DNA of 42,364 nt, taken from contig DQGD01000006.1 of NCBI GenBank assembly GCA_003533505.1, forward strand, positions 72,731-115,094, given 5' to 3'. The stretch comes from Clostridiales bacterium. GTDB lineage: Bacteria > Bacillota > Clostridia > Christensenellales > Pumilibacteraceae. Below the pieces are notes generated by a model. The model searched no databases. It was not told where the DNA came from and saw only the letters and a list, made by a program, of their open reading frames with translations. This document shows, piece by piece, positions 16,054 through 24,283 of the stretch; the stretch's first letter is position 1, and every line of letters begins with the position of its first letter. Both the position numbers and the translations under genes were made by a program.

Positions 16054-16662
16054 CTATTCGTCGCCGCCCAAAAGTCCCAAATCCTTCATTATCTCGCTGA
16101 GGTCGTCTTTCGGGTTCCACGCCTCCTCGAACGAGAAGCCGCTGGCAGAAACCGCGTCCTCTGCAAGCGTTTTGCTTTGCTGCGGTTGTGGCGCGGCTTC
16201 GGCTTTCGCACTCTCCACGCGCTCGCGCTCGCCGTCGAACTGCTTTTCGATTTCCTTCATCGCCGCGCTGCCGCCCGAGAGAATGTCGTCCATCGCCGCG
16301 TTGAATTTGCCGATTGCCTTCAATCCCTCGTCGTCGGGGTACTTTTCCAGCATCTTATTATAGTGCGACTGCCATTTCTCGTGAAAAGACTTCAGCTGCT
16401 TCATCTCCTCGCGGTAACGGGTTTCGGCAAGCTTTTCTATCTCGTCCGCCTTTTGAACGGCGTTGAGTATCGCGGAGGAAATAAGGTCGGTTTTCGCCTT
16501 GAACGCGGCAAGCTGTTTTTCCCTCTCGGTAAGCTCGCTTTTCAGCTGAAATATCCGATTTTTTTGTTCGGCGAGCTTGCTCTCGTACTCGTTTTTGAGC
16601 GCGAAAACGTATTCGTCGACTTCGGATTTTTTATAGCCTTTTTTCTCTATGTCAAACTTCAT
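16054..16662 (-). CDS. DivIVA-domain coiled-coil protein
   Basis: This 202-residue protein opens with a DivIVA/GpsB-like membrane-targeting segment (FDIEKKGYKKSEVDEYVFAL). A long predicted coiled coil follows (about 25-135), then a low-complexity, acidic C-terminus. Proteins of this type sit at curved membrane or division sites and recruit partners; the partner here is unknown. It begins two bases after the pncB stop, the last gene of an lgt-membrane protein-pncB-divIVA run. It is a divergent member, not necessarily the cell's main DivIVA. Confidence 0.75.
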   Translation of the reverse strand: MKFDIEKKGYKKSEVDEYVFALKNEYESKLAEQKNRIFQLKSELTEREKQLAAFKAKTDLISSAILNAVQKADEIEKLAETRYREEMKQLKSFHEKWQSHYNKMLEKYPDDEGLKAIGKFNAAMDDILSGGSAAMKEIEKQFDGERERVESAKAEAAPQPQQSKTLAEDAVSASGFSFEEAWNPKDDLSEIMKDLGLLGGDE

Positions 16663-16664
16663 AT

Positions 16665-18104
16665 TCAGTTTCTCCCCTCGCCGAGAAGCATACGCTGTTT
16701 GAGCTCGTACAGTCCGTCGGACAAGTCCACTTTATATATATGCGGATTGGTGAGCCGCTTATACTCGTCCCAGAATTCGTTGAGCTCGGCGCGGCGGTAG
16801 TCGGAACATTCTTTGAGCGTCGGGCACTTGTAGACGGGTTTGCCGCCGTCTATTACTTTGACCAGCAGCTCCTTTACGTCGTAGTCGCTAAGCACCGTTT
16901 TTTTCCAGCGTTCGGTTTCGTGCGTGAGCGTGAGCGGTTTGTCAAGCTTTTCGCCGCGCAGCGCGATAAGATCGGCAAACGCCTTGCCGCTTTCCTTTTC
17001 GTAAATGCGGTACACGGTCTTGAAGCCCGGGTTGGTTATCTTCTCGATAGAATCGGATTTTTTCAATCTCGGCACGGGCTTGCCGTCGCGCTCGATTTCG
17101 GCGAGCTTGTACACGCCGCCGAGCGAGGGCATGCCGTCGCTGGTGATGAGCTTGGTTCCCACGCCGTAGACGTCGATTTTCGCGCCCTGAGAATTGAGCG
17201 CGGTGACAAGCTCTTCGTCGATGTCGTTACTGACGAAAATCAGCGCATCGGGATAGCCGGCTTCGTCCAGCATCTTGCGGGCGCGCTTCGACAGGTATGC
17301 GAGGTCTCCGCTGTCGAGACGGATTCCGAGCGGCTTGTGCCCTTCTTTTTTGAGGCGATCGAACACCTTTATGGCGTTGGGAATACCGGAATGAAGCGTG
17401 TCGTAGGTATCGACGAGCAGCAAGCAGGCGTCGGGATAGATGTCTGCAAAGGCGTTGAACGCGGCGAGCTCGGACGGGTAAGACAGCACCCAGCTGTGCG
17501 AGTGCGTGCCCTTGACGGGAATGTCGAACATTTTGGCGGCGAGCACGTTGCTGGTCGAGCTTGCTCCGCCGATAATGGAAGCGCGGCTGCCGTAAATGCC
17601 GGCGTCCGGTCCCTGAGCTCTGCGCAGTCCGAACTCGCTGACCTTGCCCTCGCCGGCCGCGGTCGTCACGCGAGAAGCCTTGGTCGCGATGAGCGTCTGG
17701 TGGCTGACGATGTTGAGCAGCGCGGTTTCGACGAGCTGCGCTTCGGCAAGCGGCGCGCGGACGGTCATAATCGGCTCCATGGGGAACACGATTTCACCCT
17801 CTCTCACCGAGTACACGTCGCCGGTGAAGCGGAGGTTTTTGAGGTAGTCGAGAAAGTCCTCGGTGAACGTGCCGAGCGAGCGCAGGTACTCTATGTCGCC
17901 TGCGGTAAAGCGTATGTTTTCGATATAGTCCATCGCTTGCTGAAGCCCGGCGGCTACGGCGTAGTTTATCTGACCTTTTCTGCGGAAAAACATGTCGAAG
18001 GTCGCGAGCGAATTGTGGATTCCGCTCTTGAAATAGCCGTTCATCATGGTGAGCTGATAGAAATCGGTGAGTAATGTCAGGTTGCGTTCGTTGTCGTTAG
18101 TCAT
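16665..18104 (-). CDS. pncB: Nicotinate phosphoribosyltransferase
   Basis: This enzyme makes nicotinate mononucleotide from nicotinate and PRPP with ATP hydrolysis, the entry step of the NAD salvage route. The 479-residue protein has LLTDFYQLTMMNGYF at the start, the phospho-histidine region GTHSHSW (about 200-206), SEFGLRRAQGPDAG, and the PRPP-site IRLDSGDL. The length and C-terminal domain match the bacterial PncB2-like group. It overlaps the upstream membrane gene by eight bases. Confidence 0.96.
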   Translation of the reverse strand: MTNDNERNLTLLTDFYQLTMMNGYFKSGIHNSLATFDMFFRRKGQINYAVAAGLQQAMDYIENIRFTAGDIEYLRSLGTFTEDFLDYLKNLRFTGDVYSVREGEIVFPMEPIMTVRAPLAEAQLVETALLNIVSHQTLIATKASRVTTAAGEGKVSEFGLRRAQGPDAGIYGSRASIIGGASSTSNVLAAKMFDIPVKGTHSHSWVLSYPSELAAFNAFADIYPDACLLLVDTYDTLHSGIPNAIKVFDRLKKEGHKPLGIRLDSGDLAYLSKRARKMLDEAGYPDALIFVSNDIDEELVTALNSQGAKIDVYGVGTKLITSDGMPSLGGVYKLAEIERDGKPVPRLKKSDSIEKITNPGFKTVYRIYEKESGKAFADLIALRGEKLDKPLTLTHETERWKKTVLSDYDVKELLVKVIDGGKPVYKCPTLKECSDYRRAELNEFWDEYKRLTNPHIYKVDLSDGLYELKQRMLLGEGRN

Positions 18105-18642
18105 CGTTGTCCTCGCTTTTGTTCATTCTTATCGCGGCGTACACTATCGCGAGCCCCGCGAGCACCACGAGCACGGGAACGACTACGTTCCAGCCCGTAA
18201 GTCCGCTGCTCTGGAGCGAGAAAACCGCGGCGATAAGTCCGAAAGTTATTATTATTTTCAGGTGGTCGCGGAACGAGCGCGACATTATCGCGGTGAACAG
18301 CGACGAAATCGCCGGTATCGCGATGTACAGCGGATAAAGCTTCGCGTAGGTGAGCGCGGTGAAGTTATTAAGCGCGGCGACGAGCGCAGGCACTATGAAC
18401 GCGAAAGAAATCCACATGGACACGGTGTTGCGCTGCACGATAGCCGTGGTCAGAAACACCAGCCCCACCGTGAGCAGCACTCCCGGCACAGCGACTTTTC
18501 CCACGGTTACGCTCGCGCCGAACACGCCCAGCCCCGACAGCAACAGGAACACTCCGCATACGACGAGGTACGCTCCGGCTATGACGTTGCCGGCGAGCTT
18601 TTGTCCTTTAGTAAGTTCGAGTTCGTCTTTATTCTCTTTCAT
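18097..18642 (-). CDS. Unknown membrane protein, about six helices
   Basis: I do not recognise this 181-residue protein. It has a short charged N-terminus (KENKDELELTKGQK), then about six hydrophobic segments in pairs (roughly 16-42, 46-65, 73-91, 100-118, 128-146, 150-170), and an acidic end. The hairpin layout recalls small DUF5668/LiaF-like membrane proteins, but no motif confirms that. It overlaps lgt by 14 bases and pncB by eight, so all are surely co-transcribed. Confidence 0.7.
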   Translation of the reverse strand: MKENKDELELTKGQKLAGNVIAGAYLVVCGVFLLLSGLGVFGASVTVGKVAVPGVLLTVGLVFLTTAIVQRNTVSMWISFAFIVPALVAALNNFTALTYAKLYPLYIAIPAISSLFTAIMSRSFRDHLKIIITFGLIAAVFSLQSSGLTGWNVVVPVLVVLAGLAIVYAAIRMNKSEDNDD

Positions 18643-19807
18643 CGTTATCTCCGTTTTCGTCGGGAATATTTTTTGCGCTTTCGCTATCGGCGCCGCTCGC
18701 GGCTTCCGCGTTTTCGGTAAGCGAGGCTTCCGCTTCGTTCTCGCTCGTCTTTACTTCGTCCTCGAAGTCGTCGTCCGCGGCTCCGCCCACTTCCCAATAC
18801 CTGTCGTCGTCGGAGACTTCGTCGAACTGCGGTCCGTCGTCCTCTTCCTTTTTCGCTTCCTCCGGCGACGGCTTGAGCGTTCTCAGATAAAACTCGGTCT
18901 TTTCATAGCCGTAGTACTCGTCCGAAAGTTTTTCCTCGGGCACGAACAGCAGTAGTTTTTTGCCCGAGGCGCGAGCTCTGCAAATATATGTGACGACGTA
19001 GGCTACGCCGAACAGGAAAATCAGCGCGCTGACGACCTGACTTACGCGAATGACGCCGGGCACGAGCCACAGGCTGTCGGTGCGCAAGCCCTCGATAAAG
19101 AATCTGCCGCAGCCGTACCAGATGCAATAGAACGAGAACGTGAAGCCGTCGAACGACTTTCGGTTGCCGTTATAGAACAGCATCAATAAGCCGAAGCCGA
19201 TGAGATTCCAGAACGATTCGTAGAAGAACGTCGCCTGAAACCACCCCTCTTTTCCCGTTATCGAATGGGCGGCGTCAATCTTGACGGCGTAGGGAAACCA
19301 TTGGAGCGACGGGTCGGTCACGGCGTTGCCGTAGGCTTCCTGGTTGACGAAGTTGCCCCACCTGCCGATTACCTGACCGAGAATAATCACCGTGAAGCAC
19401 AAGTCCGCCATCTGAATGAAAGTTACGCGGTCATAGGTCGGTTTCTTCTTTTGCATCGCGACGACTATGAGCGCGCCGAGGCATGCTCCTATCAGTCCGC
19501 CGTAAATCGCGAGCCCGGCGAGTCCTCCCTCGAGCCCGATGATTTTCTTGAACGACCAATGCGCGTCGGGGTTGGCGATAACGTCGAAGATGATGTAGTA
19601 AAGCCGCGCGCCCACTATCGCGCACGGAATACAACAAATGGCTATGTCGAAAACGAGGTCTGAATAGTAGCCGCGCCTCTTCGCCATGAAATATGCGAGA
19701 ATTATGCACAGCACCATGCCGCTTCCGATTAAAAATCCGTACCAATTAAAGCCGCCGGACGCCGATGTGAGCGCCACGCGCGCCGATGATAACGCTTCGT
19801 TAAACAA
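18629..19807 (-). CDS. lgt: Prolipoprotein diacylglyceryl transferase with acidic tail
   Basis: Lgt transfers diacylglycerol from phosphatidylglycerol to the lipobox cysteine of prolipoproteins in the membrane. The Lgt signature GRWGNFVNQEAYG is present near residue 138. LEGGLAGLAIYGGLIGA comes before it and CIWYGCGRFFIEGLRTDSLW after, with seven hydrophobic helices. The family length is about 260-290; here about 110 extra residues form a highly acidic, low-complexity cytoplasmic tail (about 285-392, rich in Glu, Asp and Ala). The start is TTG with only a weak ribosome-binding site; a GTG 11 codons further in is an alternative. At least two predicted lipoproteins lie in this window. Confidence 0.93.
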   Translation of the reverse strand: MFNEALSSARVALTSASGGFNWYGFLIGSGMVLCIILAYFMAKRRGYYSDLVFDIAICCIPCAIVGARLYYIIFDVIANPDAHWSFKKIIGLEGGLAGLAIYGGLIGACLGALIVVAMQKKKPTYDRVTFIQMADLCFTVIILGQVIGRWGNFVNQEAYGNAVTDPSLQWFPYAVKIDAAHSITGKEGWFQATFFYESFWNLIGFGLLMLFYNGNRKSFDGFTFSFYCIWYGCGRFFIEGLRTDSLWLVPGVIRVSQVVSALIFLFGVAYVVTYICRARASGKKLLLFVPEEKLSDEYYGYEKTEFYLRTLKPSPEEAKKEEDDGPQFDEVSDDDRYWEVGGAADDDFEDEVKTSENEAEASLTENAEAASGADSESAKNIPDENGDNDERE

Positions 19808-19840
19808 TTTTCAGTCCGCCTTCTCGTTGAAGTCGTGCTT

Positions 19841-19869
19841 ATTATATAACACCCGGCGGTTTTTGTCAA
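19841..19869 (-). promoter_or_regulatory. Sigma-A promoter of the lgt operon
   Basis: On the minus strand, TTGACA (19869-19864), a 17-base spacer and TATAAT (19846-19841) give a perfect consensus promoter. The predicted start is about 27 bases before the lgt start codon. Confidence 0.9.
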
Positions 19870-19952
19870 CCTCTTTTCCCGTTTACCTCGGCATATTAAA
19901 GCGAATTACCGCGAATTTTCGCGAGCGACGATTGCCACCGTTCGGTCGTCGG

Positions 19953-20645
19953 TCAAAGCTCCTCTCGCCCGACCAGCATTACGGTTTTCTCCGCGGCGAC
20001 GAGAGCGAGCCGCAGCGCGCGGTATTCGGCGGTGTTTTTACTTCCGGGTTCTGAAAGTTCTGCAAAAAACTTTACCGGAGGCAAGCAAAGCTCGGTGACG
20101 GAATAATCCACCTTTTGCCATTGCTGCGGCAAGCGACGGGCGTTCGCTACGGCGGAAAAATATTCGGCGAGCGATTTCAGCGCGGACGGCGAAAGTATGG
20201 TTTTCGGCTTTTCGGACGAGGCGAGCAACAGAAAAAGCTTGCATTCGGAAGCTGCGAGCGCGGTGATTTTATCCGACGATTCCAGCGCCGCCAGATACGT
20301 TTTCTCCCTGGTCCCCGGTTTCGGCGCGCGTGCTTTCGCGAGTTTACTTAGCTCCGCGTAAAACCCGTGAAGCTGCGGAACGGCTGCCGCCGCGAGCGCC
20401 TTGTGCTCTAAGATTTTAATTTCTTTTACAAGCGCGCACGACGTTTCCGAAAGTCCGACAAAGCCGCACGCTTCGGTTGCGACTGCGGCGGCAAGCTCGT
20501 CCGCCCTCACGCCGATTCTGTCGATAACGATTTTTGTTTTCATCTCCGAAGCCGCAGCCTCGGCGACAATCGTAAACGCGCGCACGAGCGCGGCGGTTTT
20601 CAGGTTGTCCGAAGCAAGCTCGGGCAAAACGCTTTCTCTTATCAT
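19953..20645 (-). CDS. Unknown alanine-rich helical protein
   Basis: I do not recognise this 230-residue protein. It is soluble-looking, with no signal peptide, almost entirely helical and very rich in Ala, Leu, Glu and Lys. Its charged/alanine helices could form a bundle. The ATG at 20645 is preferred: the GTG three codons upstream is part of its GAGGTG ribosome-binding site. It stands alone, with over 140 bases on each side. The regular third-position GC and clean start support a real gene. Confidence 0.65.
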   Translation of the reverse strand: MIRESVLPELASDNLKTAALVRAFTIVAEAAASEMKTKIVIDRIGVRADELAAAVATEACGFVGLSETSCALVKEIKILEHKALAAAAVPQLHGFYAELSKLAKARAPKPGTREKTYLAALESSDKITALAASECKLFLLLASSEKPKTILSPSALKSLAEYFSAVANARRLPQQWQKVDYSVTELCLPPVKFFAELSEPGSKNTAEYRALRLALVAAEKTVMLVGREEL

Positions 20646-20721
20646 CGCTTTCACCTCGTCGTTTTTTTAGTAGTTATATTCTTTTGTTTCACGGTTTATA
20701 ACGGCTAAGGCGTTTGTCCGA

Positions 20722-20745
20722 AGAAAAAAACGCCCCAAAAGGGCG
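20722..20745 (-). terminator. Terminator downstream of the VanW gene
   Basis: CGCCC (20731-20735) and GGGCG (20741-20745) flank a CAAAA loop; on the minus strand TTTTTTTCTTC follows. It lies about 160 bases beyond the VanW stop. The gap between holds a tandem 10-mer (AATTGCGACA twice, near 20771-20792) and a CTCAAAA/TTTTGAG inverted repeat (near 20818-20845), neither with a clear role. Confidence 0.75.
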
Positions 20746-20905
20746 ATTATGTCACGCATAGTACTTCGATAATTGCGACAAATTGCGACAATTATACATA
20801 TTTTGGCGGTTCCGGACTCAAAAATCATAAATTATACGTTTTGAGCCGAAGCTTAAACGACTTAAAGAAAACATGCTAACAAAAACGCGTTACAAACCGC
20901 GTGAA

Positions 20906-22183
20906 TTACGGTTTTACGGCGATTACGCCATGCACCGAGCGGTAAACGTCCCTTCTCACAAGCTTGCGGTCAACCAGCTTTCCGTTCTCGTAATACATTA
21001 AATACCCTTCCGAAGCGAGTCCTGCCACGCCGTAACGAACGCGCTTGACGTCGCCGGGGAGCATGTCGTCGGTGACGTATTTTCCCTCCTCGTCCACAAT
21101 CGTCTTGTCGAGCGGCACGGCGCTTTTGCTGGTGACAACGCTGTCGCGGACGATTTTGTACTGCGGCTTTTTGCCGTAGATTTCCACGACGGCTTGCTCG
21201 TCGGTGCCGTAAGCCTTGATAAAGACGGGGCCGCCCGTTTCGTTGATAAACCGCATATCGCTCGCGCCCGAGTTTACCATGGCGTCGAACGACGGCGAAA
21301 CGTATGACGGCGGCAGTGAGTGACTGCGCGCTTCCACTATTCGCATGTCGGCGAGAAGAGCGCAGTTGTACACCGTGGTGGAGGCTTGACAAACGCCGCC
21401 GCCCGTGCCCTCCACATACTCGCCGTCGACAATTATTTTTGCGTCCTGAAAGCCGTTTGCGGCGGTGCGCCTGCCCACCGTCTTATTGAACGAAAACTCC
21501 ACCCCGTCGTCTACGCGCTTGCCGTTGATTTTGCCGAGCGCAAGCCTTATATTGTGCTTTCTGTTCTCGCCGGACGAAGAATAATCGGTGGTAAATTTCG
21601 CGCGAAGCACCGTGTATTGCTTTAATTCGTCGGCGGTAATTTCGGGCAGAATTTCGTCGGCGGCGACGGGAACGGTAACGTTTCTGCCACGGCGGAGAGC
21701 CAGATAGACGTCATAATAAAGCCGCTGCTCGTTTACCGAATAGCCCACCTTTTCGCGCGTGATGCAGAACATGGGCGACGAGTACGGGCGGAACTCGGTT
21801 ACGGCGTTTTTCGGCTCGCGCTCAACGTTTTTTATCGCTTCGTCAACGACATCCTTTAACCTGGGAAAACAATACAAAACCGCAGCTTTGGGCGACGCGC
21901 CGAGCGCAAGACACTCCTCCACGCACTGTAGCTTTTCCTCGTAGGGCGCGTTTATTCTGCGTTCGTGCATTTCCTCGATAATCGTAAAATCGGGAGCGTG
22001 AAGCGGCTCGTCGCGGTACTCGGCTCGGTAATCGCCGAACGTCAAGCCGATTGTGACTATACCGTCGTCGGGCGCAGCCGCCGCAGAAGCATGCGCGGCG
22101 TTTCCGCAAAACAATCCGCAAACGGCGACGAGCATTATCGCCGCCGCAACAAGCGTTATGTACTTATACGCGGATTGTTTCAT
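20906..22183 (-). CDS. VanW-family protein with C-terminal G5-like domain
   Basis: This exported 425-residue protein has a signal/anchor helix at 9-30. Its N-terminal half (about 45-180) resembles the YoaR-type putative peptidoglycan-binding region. The VanW domain (about 190-325) carries VEFSFNKTVGRR, the conserved GGGVCQASTTVYNCALLA, and ARSHSLPPSYVSP. The end (about 345-425) resembles a G5 domain. VanW proteins occur in glycopeptide-resistance and spore/cell-wall loci; their biochemical role is unknown. The ATG lies six bases after a CATAAT hexamer with AAAGG only one base away, so initiation is unusual. Upstream lies the minisatellite. Confidence 0.88.
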   Translation of the reverse strand: MKQSAYKYITLVAAAIMLVAVCGLFCGNAAHASAAAAPDDGIVTIGLTFGDYRAEYRDEPLHAPDFTIIEEMHERRINAPYEEKLQCVEECLALGASPKAAVLYCFPRLKDVVDEAIKNVEREPKNAVTEFRPYSSPMFCITREKVGYSVNEQRLYYDVYLALRRGRNVTVPVAADEILPEITADELKQYTVLRAKFTTDYSSSGENRKHNIRLALGKINGKRVDDGVEFSFNKTVGRRTAANGFQDAKIIVDGEYVEGTGGGVCQASTTVYNCALLADMRIVEARSHSLPPSYVSPSFDAMVNSGASDMRFINETGGPVFIKAYGTDEQAVVEIYGKKPQYKIVRDSVVTSKSAVPLDKTIVDEEGKYVTDDMLPGDVKRVRYGVAGLASEGYLMYYENGKLVDRKLVRRDVYRSVHGVIAVKP

Positions 22184-22257
22184 ACCTTTATTATGCGTCG
22201 CGCTCGTGTAATTTAGCCGTCACGGTAACTTTTGGAAAAAACCGTCTGAGAAATTCT

Positions 22258-22406
22258 GTTCTTTTGCGATTTGTTCCTTTGCGGCTTGTTCTTTTGCGGC
22301 TTGTTCTTTTGTGGTTTGTTCTTTTGCGGCTTGTTCTTTTGCGATTTGTTCCTTTGCGATTTGTTCCTTTGCGATTTGTTCCTTTGCGATTTGTTCCTTT
22401 GTGGTC
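22258..22406. repeat. 15-bp minisatellite, ten units
   Basis: Ten head-to-tail units with consensus GTTCYTTTGYGRYTT start at 22258, 22273, 22288 and so on to 22393; the last is 14 bases. Units differ mainly by transitions. Fifteen is a multiple of three, so several frames stay open. On the minus strand, 22415-22191 reads as 74 residues of (K/R)-(G/R)-T-(N/S)-R repeats ending eight bases before the VanW start. On the plus strand it would be a Leu/Phe/Cys repeat. No promoter or ribosome-binding site supports translation. The rest of the 22184-22525 gap holds only the terminator. Confidence 0.9.
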
Positions 22407-22414
22407 GAACTTCA

Positions 22415-22457
22415 TCGAAAAAAACGCAATCCCGAAGCGGAATCGCGTTTTTTTCGA
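22415..22457 (-). terminator. Strong terminator after the esterase gene
   Basis: A perfect 13-bp stem, TCGAAAAAAACGC (22415-22427) with GCGTTTTTTTCGA (22445-22457), plus partial inner pairing. Seven A and seven T on the arms allow termination in both directions. It lies about 70 bases after the esterase stop and directly next to the minisatellite. Confidence 0.85.
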
Positions 22458-22525
22458 TTTGATTATAACGTGCGGACTTACTTAGTTTTACCGTGATTTT
22501 GCCGTATTTAGCGTTTATTTCCGCC

Positions 22526-24073
22526 TTATCCGCGTTTCAGCGCGACCGCCGCGAGCGCAACCACGAGCAACGACGCGACTAGCGCCGATTTACCGCCGCA
22601 GCCGCCCTTGTCCTCGGGCTCGACCTCCGTCACGATTGTCTCAAACTCGACGGAAACCGTGCAATTCTCGCTCATCGGCTCGCTTTCGTAGTTGCCGTGC
22701 TCCGAATTGTACGTCAACGGCTTGTCGCCGATTGCCACCGATTTGACCTTGTAGCCGTCGTTCGGAGTGACCTTGACCGCGATTTTATCACCCTCGTAGT
22801 ACGTTTCCTCCGTCAGCTCCGCTCTGCCGTGTTCGCGATTGTAGTCGAGTTTTACCTCGAGGGCGGCTTTCTTTGCAAAGCGCACGGTTATCGAAAAACG
22901 TTTTTCGCCGTTCGTCGCAATTTCCAGCACGTTGTCCTTTACGTCTGCAAGTTTTTCCTCTCCGTTGACCTTGACGGACGAAGTTTTATACCCGTCATTC
23001 GGCGAGAACGTAAGCGTGATTTTGCTTTTGTCCTGCGAAAGCTTGTAGCGAGCGCCGCCGTTCTTGCCGATGGTATTGAGCTCCACAATCGTTTCGTCGG
23101 CGGCTTCCAGCAGCTTTTCGCCGAAACGAACGCCCAAGGTCACCATGTCCTTGCCGCTGAAATGGTACGGGTCGCCGTTCGCCTGCTTGCCGTTCTCGTC
23201 GACGATGATAAGGTCGGCGGTGGGCACCGTGTACACGCCGCTGACGGAGCCGGCCACTCTGCGCTGCATTTCGTTGAAGGTCGGCACAAGCGGATTATTG
23301 TATTCGCTTATCGAAGTTGCGATTTCGCCGATAACGAACGGCATCGACAAATCGTCGTCGTTGCCCGTTATGCCGGCAATATCCTTGCGAATATCCGATA
23401 TAAACGCCTTTATCAGCACCTCGTAGGCGCCGGGCTCACCCAAATCGTTCTCGCCCTGCATCCACGCCATGCCCTTGACGACGGGCGCGTCGTAGCCGTT
23501 AGCTTTCAGCTCGCCATAGACGCTCTTGAAATTCTCCACAAAGCGCAGATACTGCACGCCCGTGGGACCCACGCTCGGGTCGGGCGTAAAGCCTCTCGCC
23601 CACATGGATTTCGGATACCAATTCCCGTAGGTAAGGTCAAGCTCCGTCCTCGCGTCGCGCAGCGAGGTTCCGCCTGCCGCAGACTTGAAAATCAGCGCCT
23701 TTTTCTCGCCGGCATACAAGGAGTTAATCGCCTTAGCAATGCCGAACTCGGGTCCTATTCTGTCGGAATAAATGCCACACCCCACCTTCATCGATTTCGG
23801 ATAGGCGGCGAAGGAATCGATATAGCAATGCTTGACGCCGCTGCCGTCAAGCGTGCGCTCGACCTCGCCTGCGTACATTACGTTGCCAAAACTCCCGTCC
23901 ACGCCGACGGCTTTCGAGCACCCTGCGGCGTTGCTCTGTCCGCCGACAAGATACAAATCTATCGGTTTGACGGTTTCCTCCGCCCGTGCCTCGCCGCCGA
24001 ACGAAAATCCGACAGCGCACGTCAAAAGCAGCATGAAAGCCGCCATCAGCGACAATAATCTCTTCTTCATCAT
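22526..24073 (-). CDS. Secreted SASA-type carbohydrate esterase with C-terminal anchor
   Basis: This 515-residue exported esterase of the SGNH/SASA group is related to sialate O-acetylesterase and CE6 acetyl-xylan esterases. It has a signal peptide (1-31), the nucleophile block VGGQSNAAG (Ser47), WMQGEND (about 204-210) and the catalytic DPYHFSG (Asp301/His304). Two beta repeats of the divergent InlB-B type follow (about 345-405 and 412-475), each with PNDGYK. A Gly-Cys-Gly-Gly stretch, a hydrophobic helix and KRG close the protein, like a sorting or anchoring tail without LPXTG. The likely substrate is acetylated glycan, host or plant. It stands alone behind its own promoter. Confidence 0.87.
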   Translation of the reverse strand: MMKKRLLSLMAAFMLLLTCAVGFSFGGEARAEETVKPIDLYLVGGQSNAAGCSKAVGVDGSFGNVMYAGEVERTLDGSGVKHCYIDSFAAYPKSMKVGCGIYSDRIGPEFGIAKAINSLYAGEKKALIFKSAAGGTSLRDARTELDLTYGNWYPKSMWARGFTPDPSVGPTGVQYLRFVENFKSVYGELKANGYDAPVVKGMAWMQGENDLGEPGAYEVLIKAFISDIRKDIAGITGNDDDLSMPFVIGEIATSISEYNNPLVPTFNEMQRRVAGSVSGVYTVPTADLIIVDENGKQANGDPYHFSGKDMVTLGVRFGEKLLEAADETIVELNTIGKNGGARYKLSQDKSKITLTFSPNDGYKTSSVKVNGEEKLADVKDNVLEIATNGEKRFSITVRFAKKAALEVKLDYNREHGRAELTEETYYEGDKIAVKVTPNDGYKVKSVAIGDKPLTYNSEHGNYESEPMSENCTVSVEFETIVTEVEPEDKGGCGGKSALVASLLVVALAAVALKRG

Positions 24074-24135
24074 AGTCCTCCCGTAGCCACGGATTGATTT
24101 AACTTTGCCGTCCGATTAAGACGGGCTTTATATGA

Positions 24136-24164
24136 ATTTTAGCATAATTTGCGCGATTTTGCAA
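24136..24164 (-). promoter_or_regulatory. Sigma-A promoter of the esterase gene
   Basis: On the minus strand, TTGCAA (24164-24159), a 17-base spacer and an extended -10 (TGC next to TAAAAT, 24141-24136). The leader is about 55 bases. Confidence 0.75.
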
Positions 24165-24208
24165 GGAAAATGCCGTTCATAACTCGTTTTTTTGCGTGCG
24201 AAACAAAA

Positions 24209-24246
24209 AAAATCACGCGGCTCTATGTAAAGAACCGCGCGATTTT
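24209..24246. terminator. Bidirectional terminator after the PH-domain fragment
   Basis: AAAATCACGCGG (24209-24220) pairs with CCGCGCGATTTT (24235-24246) with one mismatch. The minus strand continues in a long T run. It sits about 38 bases after the stop of the 24284 gene. Confidence 0.8.
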
Positions 24247-24283
24247 CGTTGTAAACCCACATTTCCGCTTTATTTATGTAGCC

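Noticed and set aside
16740..18074. Plus-strand frame of 444 codons opposite pncB
   Set aside because: Antisense shadow of a well-conserved gene; no domain or start signals.
22258..22406. CRISPR-like array
   Set aside because: Units are 15 bp, directly adjacent and without unique spacers, and no cas gene is present. It is a minisatellite.
22697..24058. Long plus-strand frame of 453 codons opposite the esterase
   Set aside because: It mirrors the esterase codons, is His/Arg-rich with no recognisable domain, and has no ribosome-binding site. It is a GC-driven antisense shadow.
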